Assembly: GCA_030442055.1 (NCBI GenBank)
Contig: JAUJEB010000006.1
Span: forward strand, 1 to 64,000
DNA from: Agaribacillus aureus
GTDB lineage: Bacteria > Bacteroidota > Bacteroidia > Cytophagales > Cyclobacteriaceae
Direction: 5' to 3'
Length of the DNA stretch: 64,000 bases
The notes below the pieces were generated by a model. It did not search any database, was not told the origin of the DNA, and was given only the letters and a program-made list of their open reading frames with translations. Of this stretch, positions 23,108 through 31,788 are shown in pieces; the stretch's first letter is position 1; the number at the start of each line of letters is the position of its first letter. The position numbers and the translations under genes were made by a program.

Positions 23108-25552
23108 ATGATACGTAGTTTTTTAACCCTCACACTTAGAATATTATGGCGAAACAAAGTCACTTCCTTCGTCAATGTCTTTAGTCTTTCCGTAGGAATT
23201 GCCGCCTTTGTGGCGATTATGCTCTACCTGCATCACGAATATGGCTACGACCGATTCAATAAAAACTATCCACACATATACAGGGTTGAAGGAGACAATT
23301 ACGCTAAACTGCCACCGGTAATCGGAACATATTTAAAAGACAATATGCCGGAGGTAAAAAATATTGCCAGGTTAGCCTTGGGTAGAAATGATTATCTCAC
23401 CTATATTCCTGAAAACAACCCGGAGAATAAGAGAGAGATTAAAGTCAATAATTTCTGGGCGGATAGTACAGTTTTTGATGTTTTCACATTTTCATTTTTG
23501 CAGGGAGATCCGAATACTGCTTTAAAAGACCCATACACAATAGTTTTAACTGAAAGTTCAGCAAAAAAATTGTTCGATGATGAATACCCACTTTTAAAAA
23601 GTGTTGAGGTACGAGGTCATCAGTTTCGTGTTACCGGGATTATAAAGAATATGAAAAATTCACATGTCGAGATCGATGCCCTGGTTTCGCAGGAATCCAT
23701 TCCAAAGGTATTTCCAGGAAGAGATATTAATAACACCACCCGAAATTCCTGGCTGTGGAGCGCCACTTATTTGTTGATGTCTGATAAAATTGATGAAAGT
23801 GCGGTTGAGCATAAAATTAATAATGTGCTGTCGGAAATAAATGACGGTGAATTGTTTGATATGCAATTCAAACATTTTCATATTCGGCCGTTACAAGACA
23901 TCTATTTTAACGGATCTTTACAATATTTAAACTACGGATTGCATGGCAACTTGAAATTAAACCGCGTTTTATTTGCCATTGGGATATTTATGCTGGTTCT
24001 TGGTTGTATAAATTATGTAAATCTCACAACCGCTCGCTCCACCATCCGGGCAAAGGAAGTGGCGGTAAAAATGGTGTCAGGGTCCTCAAAAAACCTGCTT
24101 AGAAGCCAGCTAATAGTCGAGTCAATTATTATAACCCTGATGTCGGTTGGCGTAGCGATTACGATTCTCTTAATATTCATTTCAAAATTCAACCAGTTTG
24201 CCTGGGTTGATATTCCTATTAAAGAACTGAACCGGCCTATTGTTTGGGTTATTATGATAGGTGGCGGATTGATCATTGGATTTTTAGCCGGTATATATCC
24301 CGCTTTTTATCTTACCTCTGTAAAACCTATTGAATTGATGAAAGGAAAAGGTGTAAAAGGTAAAAGTAAATCTATATTCAGATGGACACTTATGACATTT
24401 CAGTTCGCAGTGGCAATAATAATGATCATTGGTATTTTTGTAAACCTGCGTCAATTGCAGTTTGTCAGAACCAAAGACCTGGGATTTAATAAAGAGCATA
24501 TTATAACACTTAGAACACCAAGCTCGTCAGGCGAAGAACAATACAGCTTAAGAAAAAATTTCAAGAACAGGCTGTTACAGTATCCCGGTATTTTAAATAT
24601 GACTTTTTCAGGCGGTGAACCGGGTAGTGAAATACCAACTGCGACATATGAAATTGATGGGGTTAAAAGAACTATGCCGGGTATATTAATTGAAGAGGAC
24701 TACCTGAAAGTTATGGACATTCAACTGGTTGAAGGAAGTGCATTCCCTTTAGCTGAAACAGAGGGGGGAGAGCCACGATCCATTACTGAGGATAATAATA
24801 TTAATCCTGGGAAAAGCATTAAAAGAAGGACAGTTTTATTAAATGAAGTTGCGGTACGTGATTTTGAAATTGATTCTCCAATCGGTAAAATTATTTATTG
24901 GAAAGATGGGGCAAGGAGTCGTGCCCTGGAAATAACCGGGATCGTAAATGATTTTCATTTTCAGTCGCTTCATGATAAAATCAAACCCTTGATTATGTGG
25001 TGCTGGGCTCCACCTATGAGTATTGCCAGCATTAAAATTTCATCAGACAATATCCCCGGCACTTTGGAAAATATAAAAACGGAATGGGAAAATGTATATG
25101 GCCTGGCACATTTCAATTATCAGTTTTTGGATGATTCTTTTGATCGACAATATAAAAGTGATGATCAAATGGCCGTAGTGGTAGGATATTTTACGGTGCT
25201 TGCCATCTTTATTGCCTGTCTGGGGCTGTTTGCTTTATCCTCCTTCATGGTTTCAAGACGAACAAAGGAAATAGGCATCCGAAAAGCCATGGGGGCCTCT
25301 GTGACAGGAATCTATATGATGTTGGCCTGGGACTTTTTAAAGTGGGTCTTATTAGCGGCTATTATTGCTTCGGTGGTTGGTTGGTACCTTATGAATACAT
25401 GGCTAAATGGTTTTGCCTACCGTATAGATTTGGGGTTAGATATATTTATCCAGACAATACTGATTACAATTATCATCGCATTATCTACCATTACCTGGCA
25501 ATCGTTGCATACCGCGAGGTCAAATCCGATAAAGGCCTTGCACTGCGAGTAA
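23108..25552 (+). CDS. ABC transporter permease, FtsX/MacB family (Bacteroidota long form)
   Basis: 814 residues. The N-terminus MIRSFLTLTLRILWRNKVTSFVNVFSLSVGIAAF is typical, with a first membrane segment at about 19-41, a MacB-like periplasmic domain (45-270), three membrane helices around 285-400, a second periplasmic domain (430-660), and a final FtsX domain with KEIGIRKAMGASVTGIYMMLAWDF plus three helices. Length and layout match the duplicated permeases that work with LolD/MacB-like ATPases. No ATPase gene is nearby. Co-transcription with the MG2/plug-like protein suggests a joint envelope function. Confidence 0.9.
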   Translation: MIRSFLTLTLRILWRNKVTSFVNVFSLSVGIAAFVAIMLYLHHEYGYDRFNKNYPHIYRVEGDNYAKLPPVIGTYLKDNMPEVKNIARLALGRNDYLTYIPENNPENKREIKVNNFWADSTVFDVFTFSFLQGDPNTALKDPYTIVLTESSAKKLFDDEYPLLKSVEVRGHQFRVTGIIKNMKNSHVEIDALVSQESIPKVFPGRDINNTTRNSWLWSATYLLMSDKIDESAVEHKINNVLSEINDGELFDMQFKHFHIRPLQDIYFNGSLQYLNYGLHGNLKLNRVLFAIGIFMLVLGCINYVNLTTARSTIRAKEVAVKMVSGSSKNLLRSQLIVESIIITLMSVGVAITILLIFISKFNQFAWVDIPIKELNRPIVWVIMIGGGLIIGFLAGIYPAFYLTSVKPIELMKGKGVKGKSKSIFRWTLMTFQFAVAIIMIIGIFVNLRQLQFVRTKDLGFNKEHIITLRTPSSSGEEQYSLRKNFKNRLLQYPGILNMTFSGGEPGSEIPTATYEIDGVKRTMPGILIEEDYLKVMDIQLVEGSAFPLAETEGGEPRSITEDNNINPGKSIKRRTVLLNEVAVRDFEIDSPIGKIIYWKDGARSRALEITGIVNDFHFQSLHDKIKPLIMWCWAPPMSIASIKISSDNIPGTLENIKTEWENVYGLAHFNYQFLDDSFDRQYKSDDQMAVVVGYFTVLAIFIACLGLFALSSFMVSRRTKEIGIRKAMGASVTGIYMMLAWDFLKWVLLAAIIASVVGWYLMNTWLNGFAYRIDLGLDIFIQTILITIIIALSTITWQSLHTARSNPIKALHCE

Positions 25553-25575
25553 TATTAAAATGGTACAATTCGGTA

Positions 25576-25690
25576 TCCTTTTAGCGAAGAATAATTAACA
25601 TGAGCTTCTCACAAGCGGGCCTCAGCAGCAAAAGCTGCAAGCGAAGACAGGCTATGTCGGAAGAGGCCTTTTCAGATACTATTAGAACAT
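25576..25690 (+). repeat. dispersed repeat D, copy 3
   Basis: CTTTTAGCGAAGAATAATTA and CTTCTCACAAGCGGGCCTC match 2929-2970. AGCAAAAGCTGCAAGCGAAG..AGGCTATGTCGG parallels 195-226. Confidence 0.6.
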
Positions 25691-25735
25691 ATTCCAGCAA
25701 AACTATAGATATATGCACTCATGTAGCCCATCCCT

Positions 25736-25800
25736 ATATTAGTTTTATCAAAAATCCTTTAGATTAAAGTTTTATAATAAATACCTGCAGCATATCACGG
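25736..25800 (+). repeat. dispersed repeat A, copy 3
   Basis: TTTTATCAAAAATCCTTTAG, then ATTAAAG and an AT-rich tail with CATATCACGGTGGATGG. It ends about 40 bp before ATG 25840 and shares its orientation. Confidence 0.75.
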
Positions 25801-25839
25801 TGGATGGTGAACCGTTGCATGTAATTCGGAAAATGAAAT

Positions 25840-26625
25840 ATGGAAATAGATAATTTCATAAAGAAGCTTAAGGACTTTGGATCCAAGGTTACGATTAGTC
25901 CTTTGACTGAAGTTGAAGTAACCAGGATCGAAACAATTCTTAATAGAAAACTGCCCGGCTACTATCGTGAATTCTTATTAAAAGTCGGATTAAAACAAGA
26001 TGTGGTTTGGGGTTTAATTGAGAGAATTGAAGATTTTGATCCTTTAGAAGATTTTTTACCGGAGGGTGAATCAAAAAGATTCTTTCGATTTGGACATAAC
26101 GGTGGAGAAGACTACTGGTTATTAAGAAATGATGACCCTAACGATAAAACGATATATGAGTATGACTACTACGGTGACTATGAAATCAAAAGTTTAAACA
26201 AGACTTTTGATGACCTTTTAGATGAAGCAAGTCAGCAGCTAGTTGAGAATCAAGATAAATTGGTTGATAATTCCCGCAAAGTTTGGGCTGTCCAATTTTC
26301 AATAGCAACAAATGATGAAAATGAAATAATCGATGCTTTAAAAGATGAATTTGGATGTATTCTGTCCAAAGGCATAGAGAATACTGAAGTTTCTCCTGCC
26401 GGTGTAATTTGTTCGGAAGGAAAAATTGAATTGCACCGCAGGGAGATCCTATTGAAAAAACAAGAATACAAGGATTGGGAAACAGCATTATATTATTTCG
26501 ATTGGCGGGAGTCCGTTTCGGAAATGAATACAAACTCTTTAATTAAGCGGATCGAGAAGCAACTTAAGACTAATGGATTAAAAGTCACTTTAATTGATTA
26601 TGGAATAATGGATTCCACTGAATAA
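25840..26625 (+). CDS. SUKH (SMI1/KNR4) family protein
   Basis: 261 residues. Residues about 12-135 form a SUKH domain: SPLTEVEVTRIETILNRKLPGYYREFLLKVGLKQD, then FFRFGHNGGEDYWLLRNDDPNDKTIYEYDYYGDYEIKSLNKTFDDLLDEA, with the conserved W/G pattern. The C-terminal half (about 150-261) is unrecognised but ordered. SUKH proteins are often immunity proteins for nuclease or other toxins, yet no toxin gene is adjacent. It is a single-gene unit between repeat A (upstream) and repeats P and B (downstream), like a cassette. Confidence 0.8.
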   Translation: MEIDNFIKKLKDFGSKVTISPLTEVEVTRIETILNRKLPGYYREFLLKVGLKQDVVWGLIERIEDFDPLEDFLPEGESKRFFRFGHNGGEDYWLLRNDDPNDKTIYEYDYYGDYEIKSLNKTFDDLLDEASQQLVENQDKLVDNSRKVWAVQFSIATNDENEIIDALKDEFGCILSKGIENTEVSPAGVICSEGKIELHRREILLKKQEYKDWETALYYFDWRESVSEMNTNSLIKRIEKQLKTNGLKVTLIDYGIMDSTE

Positions 26626-26630
26626 CTACT

Positions 26631-26656
26631 AACGCAGGTCCCCCGGTCCTGGGCCG
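26631..26656 (+). repeat. short repeat P, copy 4 (degenerate)
   Basis: GCAGGTCCCCCGGTCCTGGG, 6 bp after the SUKH stop. The closing stem seen in copies 2 and 3 is not preserved. Confidence 0.55.
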
Positions 26657-26729
26657 GAAGGGTGGCAAAATTCGATTTGCTAAATACGTTTGCCCGGGAT
26701 ATCATAAACTTACCGGATATTGAAAACGC

Positions 26730-26915
26730 TTGGGTGTAAATTATTTAGGTAAGACTGAAGTTAAGTGGAAATATAAAAACGTATATTCGAAGTTTGGTGT
26801 TTATGCGTCCGTAATTGCTGTAGTCTTATTTGTACTGGCTCAACTGACGAAATTGTTAAGTAAACAGGTTGCAACAACTATAAATGGGGTTTTATCGGTC
26901 AAGAAATTTTCATAG
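26730..26915 (+). other. open frame with one membrane segment, doubtful gene
   Basis: 61 codons from TTG 26730. KNVYSKFGVYASVIAVVLFVLAQLTKLL would form one membrane helix, which is the only support. There is no ATG, no ribosome-binding site and no family match I know of. It may be a remnant of a gene. Confidence 0.2.
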
Positions 26916-27024
26916 GGATTGAAAAGTCCACCACAATTCATAATTTTAAAATTGATATGGCTATGTGCAAAATGCATAAGTTAAAGGCCCGCTAGCGGCT
27001 ACTCATCATAGCTGAACGTTGGTG
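26916..27024 (+). repeat. repeat B copy 2 (attC-like, right half)
   Basis: GAAAAGTCCACCACAA (26919-26934) and ACTCATCATAGCTGAACGTT (27001-27020) match 1096-1110 and 1172-1190. I found no left partner that would close the outer stem, so this copy may be truncated. It lies 33 bp before ATG 27057. Confidence 0.5.
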
Positions 27025-27056
27025 ATAATTTAAGTGAACATAATATTAAAGAATTT

Positions 27057-28220
27057 ATGGAAGAAAAGTACAATTCAAATTTCCCTGATATCCCTTATTT
27101 AAGGGATCAAGCAAAAAAAAGAATTCCAAAATTTGCCTTTGAATACTTAGATGGAGGTTGCAATGCTGAGATAAATCTTCGTAGAAATACCGATGAAATC
27201 AGGGAAGTTCAATTGAAGCCTTATTATCTGAGAGATTACCAGGGAATATCAATGAAAACCACTTTATTCGGAAAAGAATATGCAGCTCCATTTGGCATAG
27301 CCCCCATCGGTTTGCAGGGGTTAATGTGGCCTAAGGCTTCAGAAATATTGGCAAAAGCCGCTTTTGAACATAATATTCCATATATACTAAGTACCGTTGC
27401 TACGGCCAGCATTGAAACCATTGGAGAGATTACTGAAGGAAGTGCCTGGTTTCAACTGTACCACCCTAAAGAACCTGAATTGCGGGACAAGCTAATACAA
27501 AGGGTGACAGATGCGAAGTATCCCGTTTTGGTAATCCTGTCTGACGTACCAACTTTTGGTTATCGATCCAGAGAGATTATCAATGGGTTGTCTATCCCTC
27601 CCCGTATGACTGCACGCAACATATTGCAGATAATGACCCGCCCCAGATGGGCCATAGAAACACTGATAGCAGGCCAGCCAGAATTTAAAACGCTAAAACC
27701 TTATATGCCTAAAGGGTTAAATCTAAAACATTTAGGATTGTTTATGAACAATACATTCAGCGGAAGACTCAATTTGGAGCGAATCAAGCCTATCAGAGAT
27801 AAATGGAAAGGTAAATTAGTATTGAAAGGGGTGGTCAGCGAAGAAGATACACAAAAAGCAATTGAATTAGGCCTGGACGGAATCATAGTGTCCAATCATG
27901 GAGGTCGACAGTTGGACGCAGGTGAATCAACCATAAAACCTCTTGCCAATATAGCCGAAAAATACAAAAACCAAATCAAGATTATGATGGATAGCGGAAT
28001 ACGCACTGGTCCGGATATTGCTTCTTCTTTGGCTTCAGGAGCAGAATTTACATTTTTAGGACGCTCATTTATGTATGGCGTGGCAGCTTTGGGAAAAGAA
28101 GGTGGCAATCATACAATTTCAATATTAAAGAGGCAACTGCGTCAGGTTATGGAACAACTTTGTTGCGAAAATGTAGCCAACCTTTCGAATCATTTAATTG
28201 ATCTTAAGAATAAAGCATAG
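27057..28220 (+). CDS. FMN-dependent alpha-hydroxyacid dehydrogenase (lactate dehydrogenase/oxidase family)
   Basis: 387 residues covering the whole FMN_dh family (PF01070) TIM barrel. The N-terminus DIPYLRDQAKKRIPKFAFEYLDGG, then APFGIAPIGLQGLMWPKASEILAKAA, WFQLY (131-135), and the active-site signature VSNHGGRQLD with catalytic H281 and R284 are present, as is the phosphate-binding DSGIRTGPDIASSLASGAEFTFLGRSFMYG. It oxidises L-lactate or a related 2-hydroxyacid to the 2-oxoacid. Whether the acceptor is quinone (dehydrogenase) or oxygen (oxidase) cannot be decided. No membrane segment. It stands alone. Confidence 0.92.
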   Translation: MEEKYNSNFPDIPYLRDQAKKRIPKFAFEYLDGGCNAEINLRRNTDEIREVQLKPYYLRDYQGISMKTTLFGKEYAAPFGIAPIGLQGLMWPKASEILAKAAFEHNIPYILSTVATASIETIGEITEGSAWFQLYHPKEPELRDKLIQRVTDAKYPVLVILSDVPTFGYRSREIINGLSIPPRMTARNILQIMTRPRWAIETLIAGQPEFKTLKPYMPKGLNLKHLGLFMNNTFSGRLNLERIKPIRDKWKGKLVLKGVVSEEDTQKAIELGLDGIIVSNHGGRQLDAGESTIKPLANIAEKYKNQIKIMMDSGIRTGPDIASSLASGAEFTFLGRSFMYGVAALGKEGGNHTISILKRQLRQVMEQLCCENVANLSNHLIDLKNKA

Positions 28221-28375
28221 CACATAAATTATCGTCAATAATGTCTAAACCCGGTAGCGGGAGATAGGTGGTTGAGAGAATGAAAATTCTCAGCGATAAA
28301 CACGCTTCCAGCCGGAAAAAATATGACTTATGGTAATACGATACCGTTGGCAAACGTCATGACTTCAATAAGTAA

Positions 28376-28460
28376 AAGCAACAGCAAGCGGTAAACAACG
28401 TTGCTGTTGCATTCAACGCAAGAAAGCAATCCACTTTCGCGCTTAAGACCGTGCAGGTTA
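28376..28460 (+). repeat. dispersed repeat D, second half, copy 4
   Basis: Perfect 10-bp hairpin GCAACAGCAA (28378-28387)/TTGCTGTTGC (28401-28410), followed by AATCCACTTTCG as at 297-308. The upstream extension of the next open frame (from 28401) lies in it and is not coding in my view. Confidence 0.6.
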
Positions 28461-28505
28461 TCCGGACTTTTCTTTTTTTATCATAAAAAATTCTATAAAA
28501 TTAAA

Positions 28506-29465
28506 ATGAGAGTAATAGTAATTGGGGGTACTGGACATATTGGAACCTATTTGGTTCCACGGCTGGTGAAAGCCGGTCATAGTGTTGTCTGCATAAGTCG
28601 CCAACAAGCTAACCCATATATTAATCACGAGGCCTGGAAATCAGTTGAGCATGTTACAATTGATCGATTGAGATCTGAAGAAAATGGCGATTTTGGCGCT
28701 CAAATCGCATCGCTTAATGGAGACATAATTATTGATTTAATTTGCTTCACGCCTCAAAGTGCTCAAGGACTGGTAGAAGCACTAAGAGATAGCGTACAAC
28801 ATTTCCTCCATTGTGGCACCATGTGGGTTCATGGTTACAGTGAACAAGTGCCCACTACTGAAAATCAAAAGAGAAATCCCTTTGGTTCATATGGGATTAA
28901 TAAGGCAAAAATCGAGGCCTATCTACTTTCTTTTCATCAAAAATGTGGATTTCCAGCTACTATTTTACATCCGGGCCATATCACAGGACCTGGCTGGCTG
29001 CCAGTTAACCCGGCTGGAAACCTCAATCCGCAGATATTTGTACGGCTGGCCAAAGGAGAAGAAATTATATTACCCAATCTTGGGATGGAAACGGTTCATC
29101 ATGTTCATGCTGATGATGTCGCTCAAGCCTTCGTCAGGGCCATTGAAAACAAACAAAGTTCCATCGGAGAAAGTTTTCACATAGTTTCTGAACAAGCACT
29201 CACTTTAAGAGGCTACGCGGAAGAAATGTCAAGGATGTTTGGGCAAGAACCAAAATTGAAGTTTCTACCGTGGGAAGAATGGCAAAAGGAAGTTAGTAAA
29301 AGAGATAAGGAATTGACTTGGGATCACATAGCCCATAGCCCCTGTGGAAGTATTTCAAAAGCAAAGAACCTATTGAATTATCAACCGAGATACAGTTCGT
29401 TACAAGCTGTTCAGGAAGCAGTCGAGCACTATTTTGAAAAGGAAGGAATAAAAAACAACCGCTAG
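28506..29465 (+). CDS. NAD-dependent epimerase/dehydratase family protein
   Basis: 319 residues from ATG 28506 (MRVIVIGGTGHIGTYLV); the frame is open from 28401 but those codons are repeat D. This is an extended-SDR Rossmann fold with GGTGHIG at 7-13. YGINKAKIEAYL supplies the catalytic YxxxK, and LHPGHITGPGWLPVNP and HHVHADDVAQAFVRAIEN are typical for the epimerase group. The substrate is probably a nucleotide sugar or sugar-like compound. It is monocistronic and ends at 29465 before the metal-efflux operon. Confidence 0.85.
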   Translation: MRVIVIGGTGHIGTYLVPRLVKAGHSVVCISRQQANPYINHEAWKSVEHVTIDRLRSEENGDFGAQIASLNGDIIIDLICFTPQSAQGLVEALRDSVQHFLHCGTMWVHGYSEQVPTTENQKRNPFGSYGINKAKIEAYLLSFHQKCGFPATILHPGHITGPGWLPVNPAGNLNPQIFVRLAKGEEIILPNLGMETVHHVHADDVAQAFVRAIENKQSSIGESFHIVSEQALTLRGYAEEMSRMFGQEPKLKFLPWEEWQKEVSKRDKELTWDHIAHSPCGSISKAKNLLNYQPRYSSLQAVQEAVEHYFEKEGIKNNR

Positions 29466-29666
29466 TAATGGCTACTTGATACCCTCTCCATAATCCAGCA
29501 TCGATTTTTTTTCAAGAAACCCAAAAAGCGGCCATAATTAGACTTAACAGGGTTCTTTAGTTCAATGTTATACGTTGTTTCGCTTAAGAATTGAGCAAAA
29601 ATTTTCAGCATATGGTTTGAACAATTATTTCGAAAGGACTCATATCAAACGAGTTGTGTTATTAAA

Positions 29667-29726
29667 GTAAAGGTTATTGGATAGGAATATATAGATGATG
29701 GAATATGAAATCGCCAATAACTTTAC
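29667..29726 (+). promoter_or_regulatory. inverted repeat upstream of the metal-efflux operon
   Basis: GTAAAGGTTATTGG (29667-29680) and CCAATAACTTTAC (29714-29726) are inverted copies (13 bp with one extra G), 33 bp apart. The right arm ends 15 bp before ATG 29742 and is followed by TATTTTTG. It could be an operator for a metal regulator or an attenuator-type hairpin. Confidence 0.45.
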
Positions 29727-29741
29727 TATTTTTGATGATAG

Positions 29742-30191
29742 ATGAATCCGGGTAGACAAATAAAGGCACTTTCCATGTTGTTCATCATGCTAATCGTCAT
29801 GGTGCACAATGTCTTTCCACATGTACACCATCAACATGATCATGTCACCACGGCTGTATCTGAAGGTGAATTTCATCATCATGAACATCACGGAGACCAT
29901 CACCATCCGGATGAGGATGATCAGGATCATGAACAAAAGAACCTGCTGGACTTTCTATTTAAAAATCATTCACATTCCAAACATACGCATCAATACACGC
30001 CTGCTACCGTCAAATACGTAAAATCCATAAAGCAGCTTGATGTCAGGGTATTTGTTTATAGCGATGATTGGAAATTAGACCTTGTGTGTGTTGATACAGG
30101 GTTGCAAAGGTATGTTCTTTTTGAAAACCCGGTATCCGAACATCTTTATTTACGCACCTATTCCCACCGCGGCCCTCCTTCATTAGGATAA
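29742..30191 (+). CDS. His-rich exported protein, first gene of metal-efflux operon
   Basis: 149 residues: a signal or anchor segment ALSMLFIMLIVMVHNVFP (about 9-26), then a region packed with His and acidic residues (about 27-85, including HHHEHHGDHHH), then a C-terminal segment with no known domain (YVKSIKQLDVRVFVYSDDWKLDLVCVD). It probably buffers or senses a divalent metal in the periplasm. Such proteins commonly lead CzcCBA-type operons in Bacteroidota. The next gene starts 81 bp downstream. Confidence 0.75.
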   Translation: MNPGRQIKALSMLFIMLIVMVHNVFPHVHHQHDHVTTAVSEGEFHHHEHHGDHHHPDEDDQDHEQKNLLDFLFKNHSHSKHTHQYTPATVKYVKSIKQLDVRVFVYSDDWKLDLVCVDTGLQRYVLFENPVSEHLYLRTYSHRGPPSLG

Positions 30192-30272
30192 TCATTTTGA
30201 GCAGGAGATCTCCTGCTATGGAGCATACCTAGGTATGCCGATCAATTATCGGTTCATCGTAAAAAATTTCAC

Positions 30273-31457
30273 ATGCAAAAAAATATTGCATTCGCCTTTT
30301 GGGGATGCTTGTTTTCGTTGGGTGCATTTGCACAATCGACATCTATTGACAGCATTCTCGGGCAAGTCGAACAAAACAACAAGGAGTTGAAGGCCCTCGC
30401 AGAGAATGTGAAGAGCAAACGACTGGCGCTGAAATCGGGCAATAATCTACCTGATCCGCAACTGGAGGCTTACTACCTGCCTTTCGGACAACATGATGCA
30501 GGTGATTATACTGAATTTCACATCAACCAATCTTTTGAGTTCCCCACTGTTTACAGTGCCAGAAGAAGCCTGATTGAACAGCAGACTGCACAGCTTGAAT
30601 TGGAATACAATACCAAAAAGCAGGAAATATTGGCCGAGGCCAGGGATTACTGTTTGAATCTGATTTACCTGAATAAACGCCTGAGCATCGAATCGCTTCG
30701 GACGGAGCAGGCCAAACAGGTATTTGATCAGGTAAAGGAGCTATATGAAAAGGAGCAGATTGGTATTTTGGAATTTAACAGGGCCAAAGTAGCATGGATG
30801 CAGGAGCAGTTTAAAATACAGCAAATTGAAAGCGATAAAAAAAATCTGTTGCTGCTCCTGACTAACCTGAATGGTGGAAATGAAGTAAACTTTTCATTTG
30901 ATGAATATGTATCATCATTGGATTTGGCCACAAAAGATAGTCTCTGGCGTGATAAGCAAGTCAAAGATCCGGAGCTTGTACAATTGAAACAGCGGGAAAC
31001 CATCGCTCAGCGGTCTTTGAGGTTGGCTAAAAATAAATCCTTGCCGAATTTGACAGCAGGATTCAATGCCCAAGGCGTATCAGGTGAGCGGTTTTCCGGT
31101 ATTTATGCAGGCTTTAGCGTCCCCTTGTGGAGTAACCTCAATAAGGTGAAAGCTGCCCGGGCCCAGGTTAATTTTCAGCAATCATTTACCGCTTCCATAA
31201 TGATGCAGGCTTACGCATCTTTCGAAAAGGAATATGAAAATTACCAAATTATGCTGGCCAGGTTTCAGCAATACCAAAGTACCCTTTCAGATCTGAATAG
31301 CGATGAATTGTTGCTACAGGCTTATCAATTGGGTGAAATGTCGTTCCTCGAATACTACATGGAATTGCAGTTTTACAGGCAGGCGCATGATGCCATGCTG
31401 AATATGCAATACCAACTTTATCTGTCTCAGACAGCACTGTTAAAACATCAATTATAA
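30273..31457 (+). CDS. czcC: outer membrane efflux protein, CzcC/TolC family
   Basis: 394 residues with signal peptide (ends GAFAQS) and an outer-membrane-efflux-protein (PF02321) helical barrel: two repeats with long amphipathic helices (SLIEQQTAQLELEYNTKKQEILAEARDYCLNLIYLNKRLS; FDQVKELYEKEQIGILEFNRAKVAWMQEQ) and a beta segment (LPNLTAGFNAQGVSGERFSGIYAGFSVPLW). It forms the outer-membrane channel of the tripartite pump encoded with the adaptor and RND genes downstream. The gene symbol is by role; the metal range is not known. Confidence 0.88.
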   Translation: MQKNIAFAFWGCLFSLGAFAQSTSIDSILGQVEQNNKELKALAENVKSKRLALKSGNNLPDPQLEAYYLPFGQHDAGDYTEFHINQSFEFPTVYSARRSLIEQQTAQLELEYNTKKQEILAEARDYCLNLIYLNKRLSIESLRTEQAKQVFDQVKELYEKEQIGILEFNRAKVAWMQEQFKIQQIESDKKNLLLLLTNLNGGNEVNFSFDEYVSSLDLATKDSLWRDKQVKDPELVQLKQRETIAQRSLRLAKNKSLPNLTAGFNAQGVSGERFSGIYAGFSVPLWSNLNKVKAARAQVNFQQSFTASIMMQAYASFEKEYENYQIMLARFQQYQSTLSDLNSDELLLQAYQLGEMSFLEYYMELQFYRQAHDAMLNMQYQLYLSQTALLKHQL

Positions 31458-31477
31458 TATCTTAAAATCGAATTAAA

Positions 31478-31768
31478 ATGAAAATTTCAAATATTCTTAT
31501 CGCATTAACTTTAGTTTTTACCATTGCCTGTTCAGGTAAAAAACCCGATGGTGAGCATGGGCATTCACCTGATACTGAGGCCCATACTCATGATGAATCA
31601 GGTGGTGATCATGACGAAAACCACCACCATGATGAAGGTTCGCATACACACGAACACGAAGAACATCATGAGCAGGAAGAGTTTACTATTTCACAAGACT
31701 CTGCTGATGTAGTAACTGATTCTACCCATCATACCCATGAAGATGGAGATACACACCACAATCATTAG
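31478..31768 (+). CDS. small His-rich lipoprotein in the metal-efflux operon
   Basis: 96 residues: lipoprotein signal MKISNILIALTLVFTIAC with Cys18, then an extremely His/Asp/Glu-rich tail (about 25 His in the last 75 residues). It has no fold-forming hydrophobic core, so it is probably a flexible periplasmic metal sponge or chaperone. It lies 20 bp after the channel gene and 20 bp before the adaptor gene, in the middle of the operon. Confidence 0.8.
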   Translation: MKISNILIALTLVFTIACSGKKPDGEHGHSPDTEAHTHDESGGDHDENHHHDEGSHTHEHEEHHEQEEFTISQDSADVVTDSTHHTHEDGDTHHNH

Positions 31769-31788
31769 CCCAGAAAAGAAAAGTCAAT

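Noticed and set aside
28401-28505. 35-codon N-terminal extension of the epimerase
   Set aside because: Lies within the hairpin of repeat D; the Rossmann fold starts exactly at ATG 28506.
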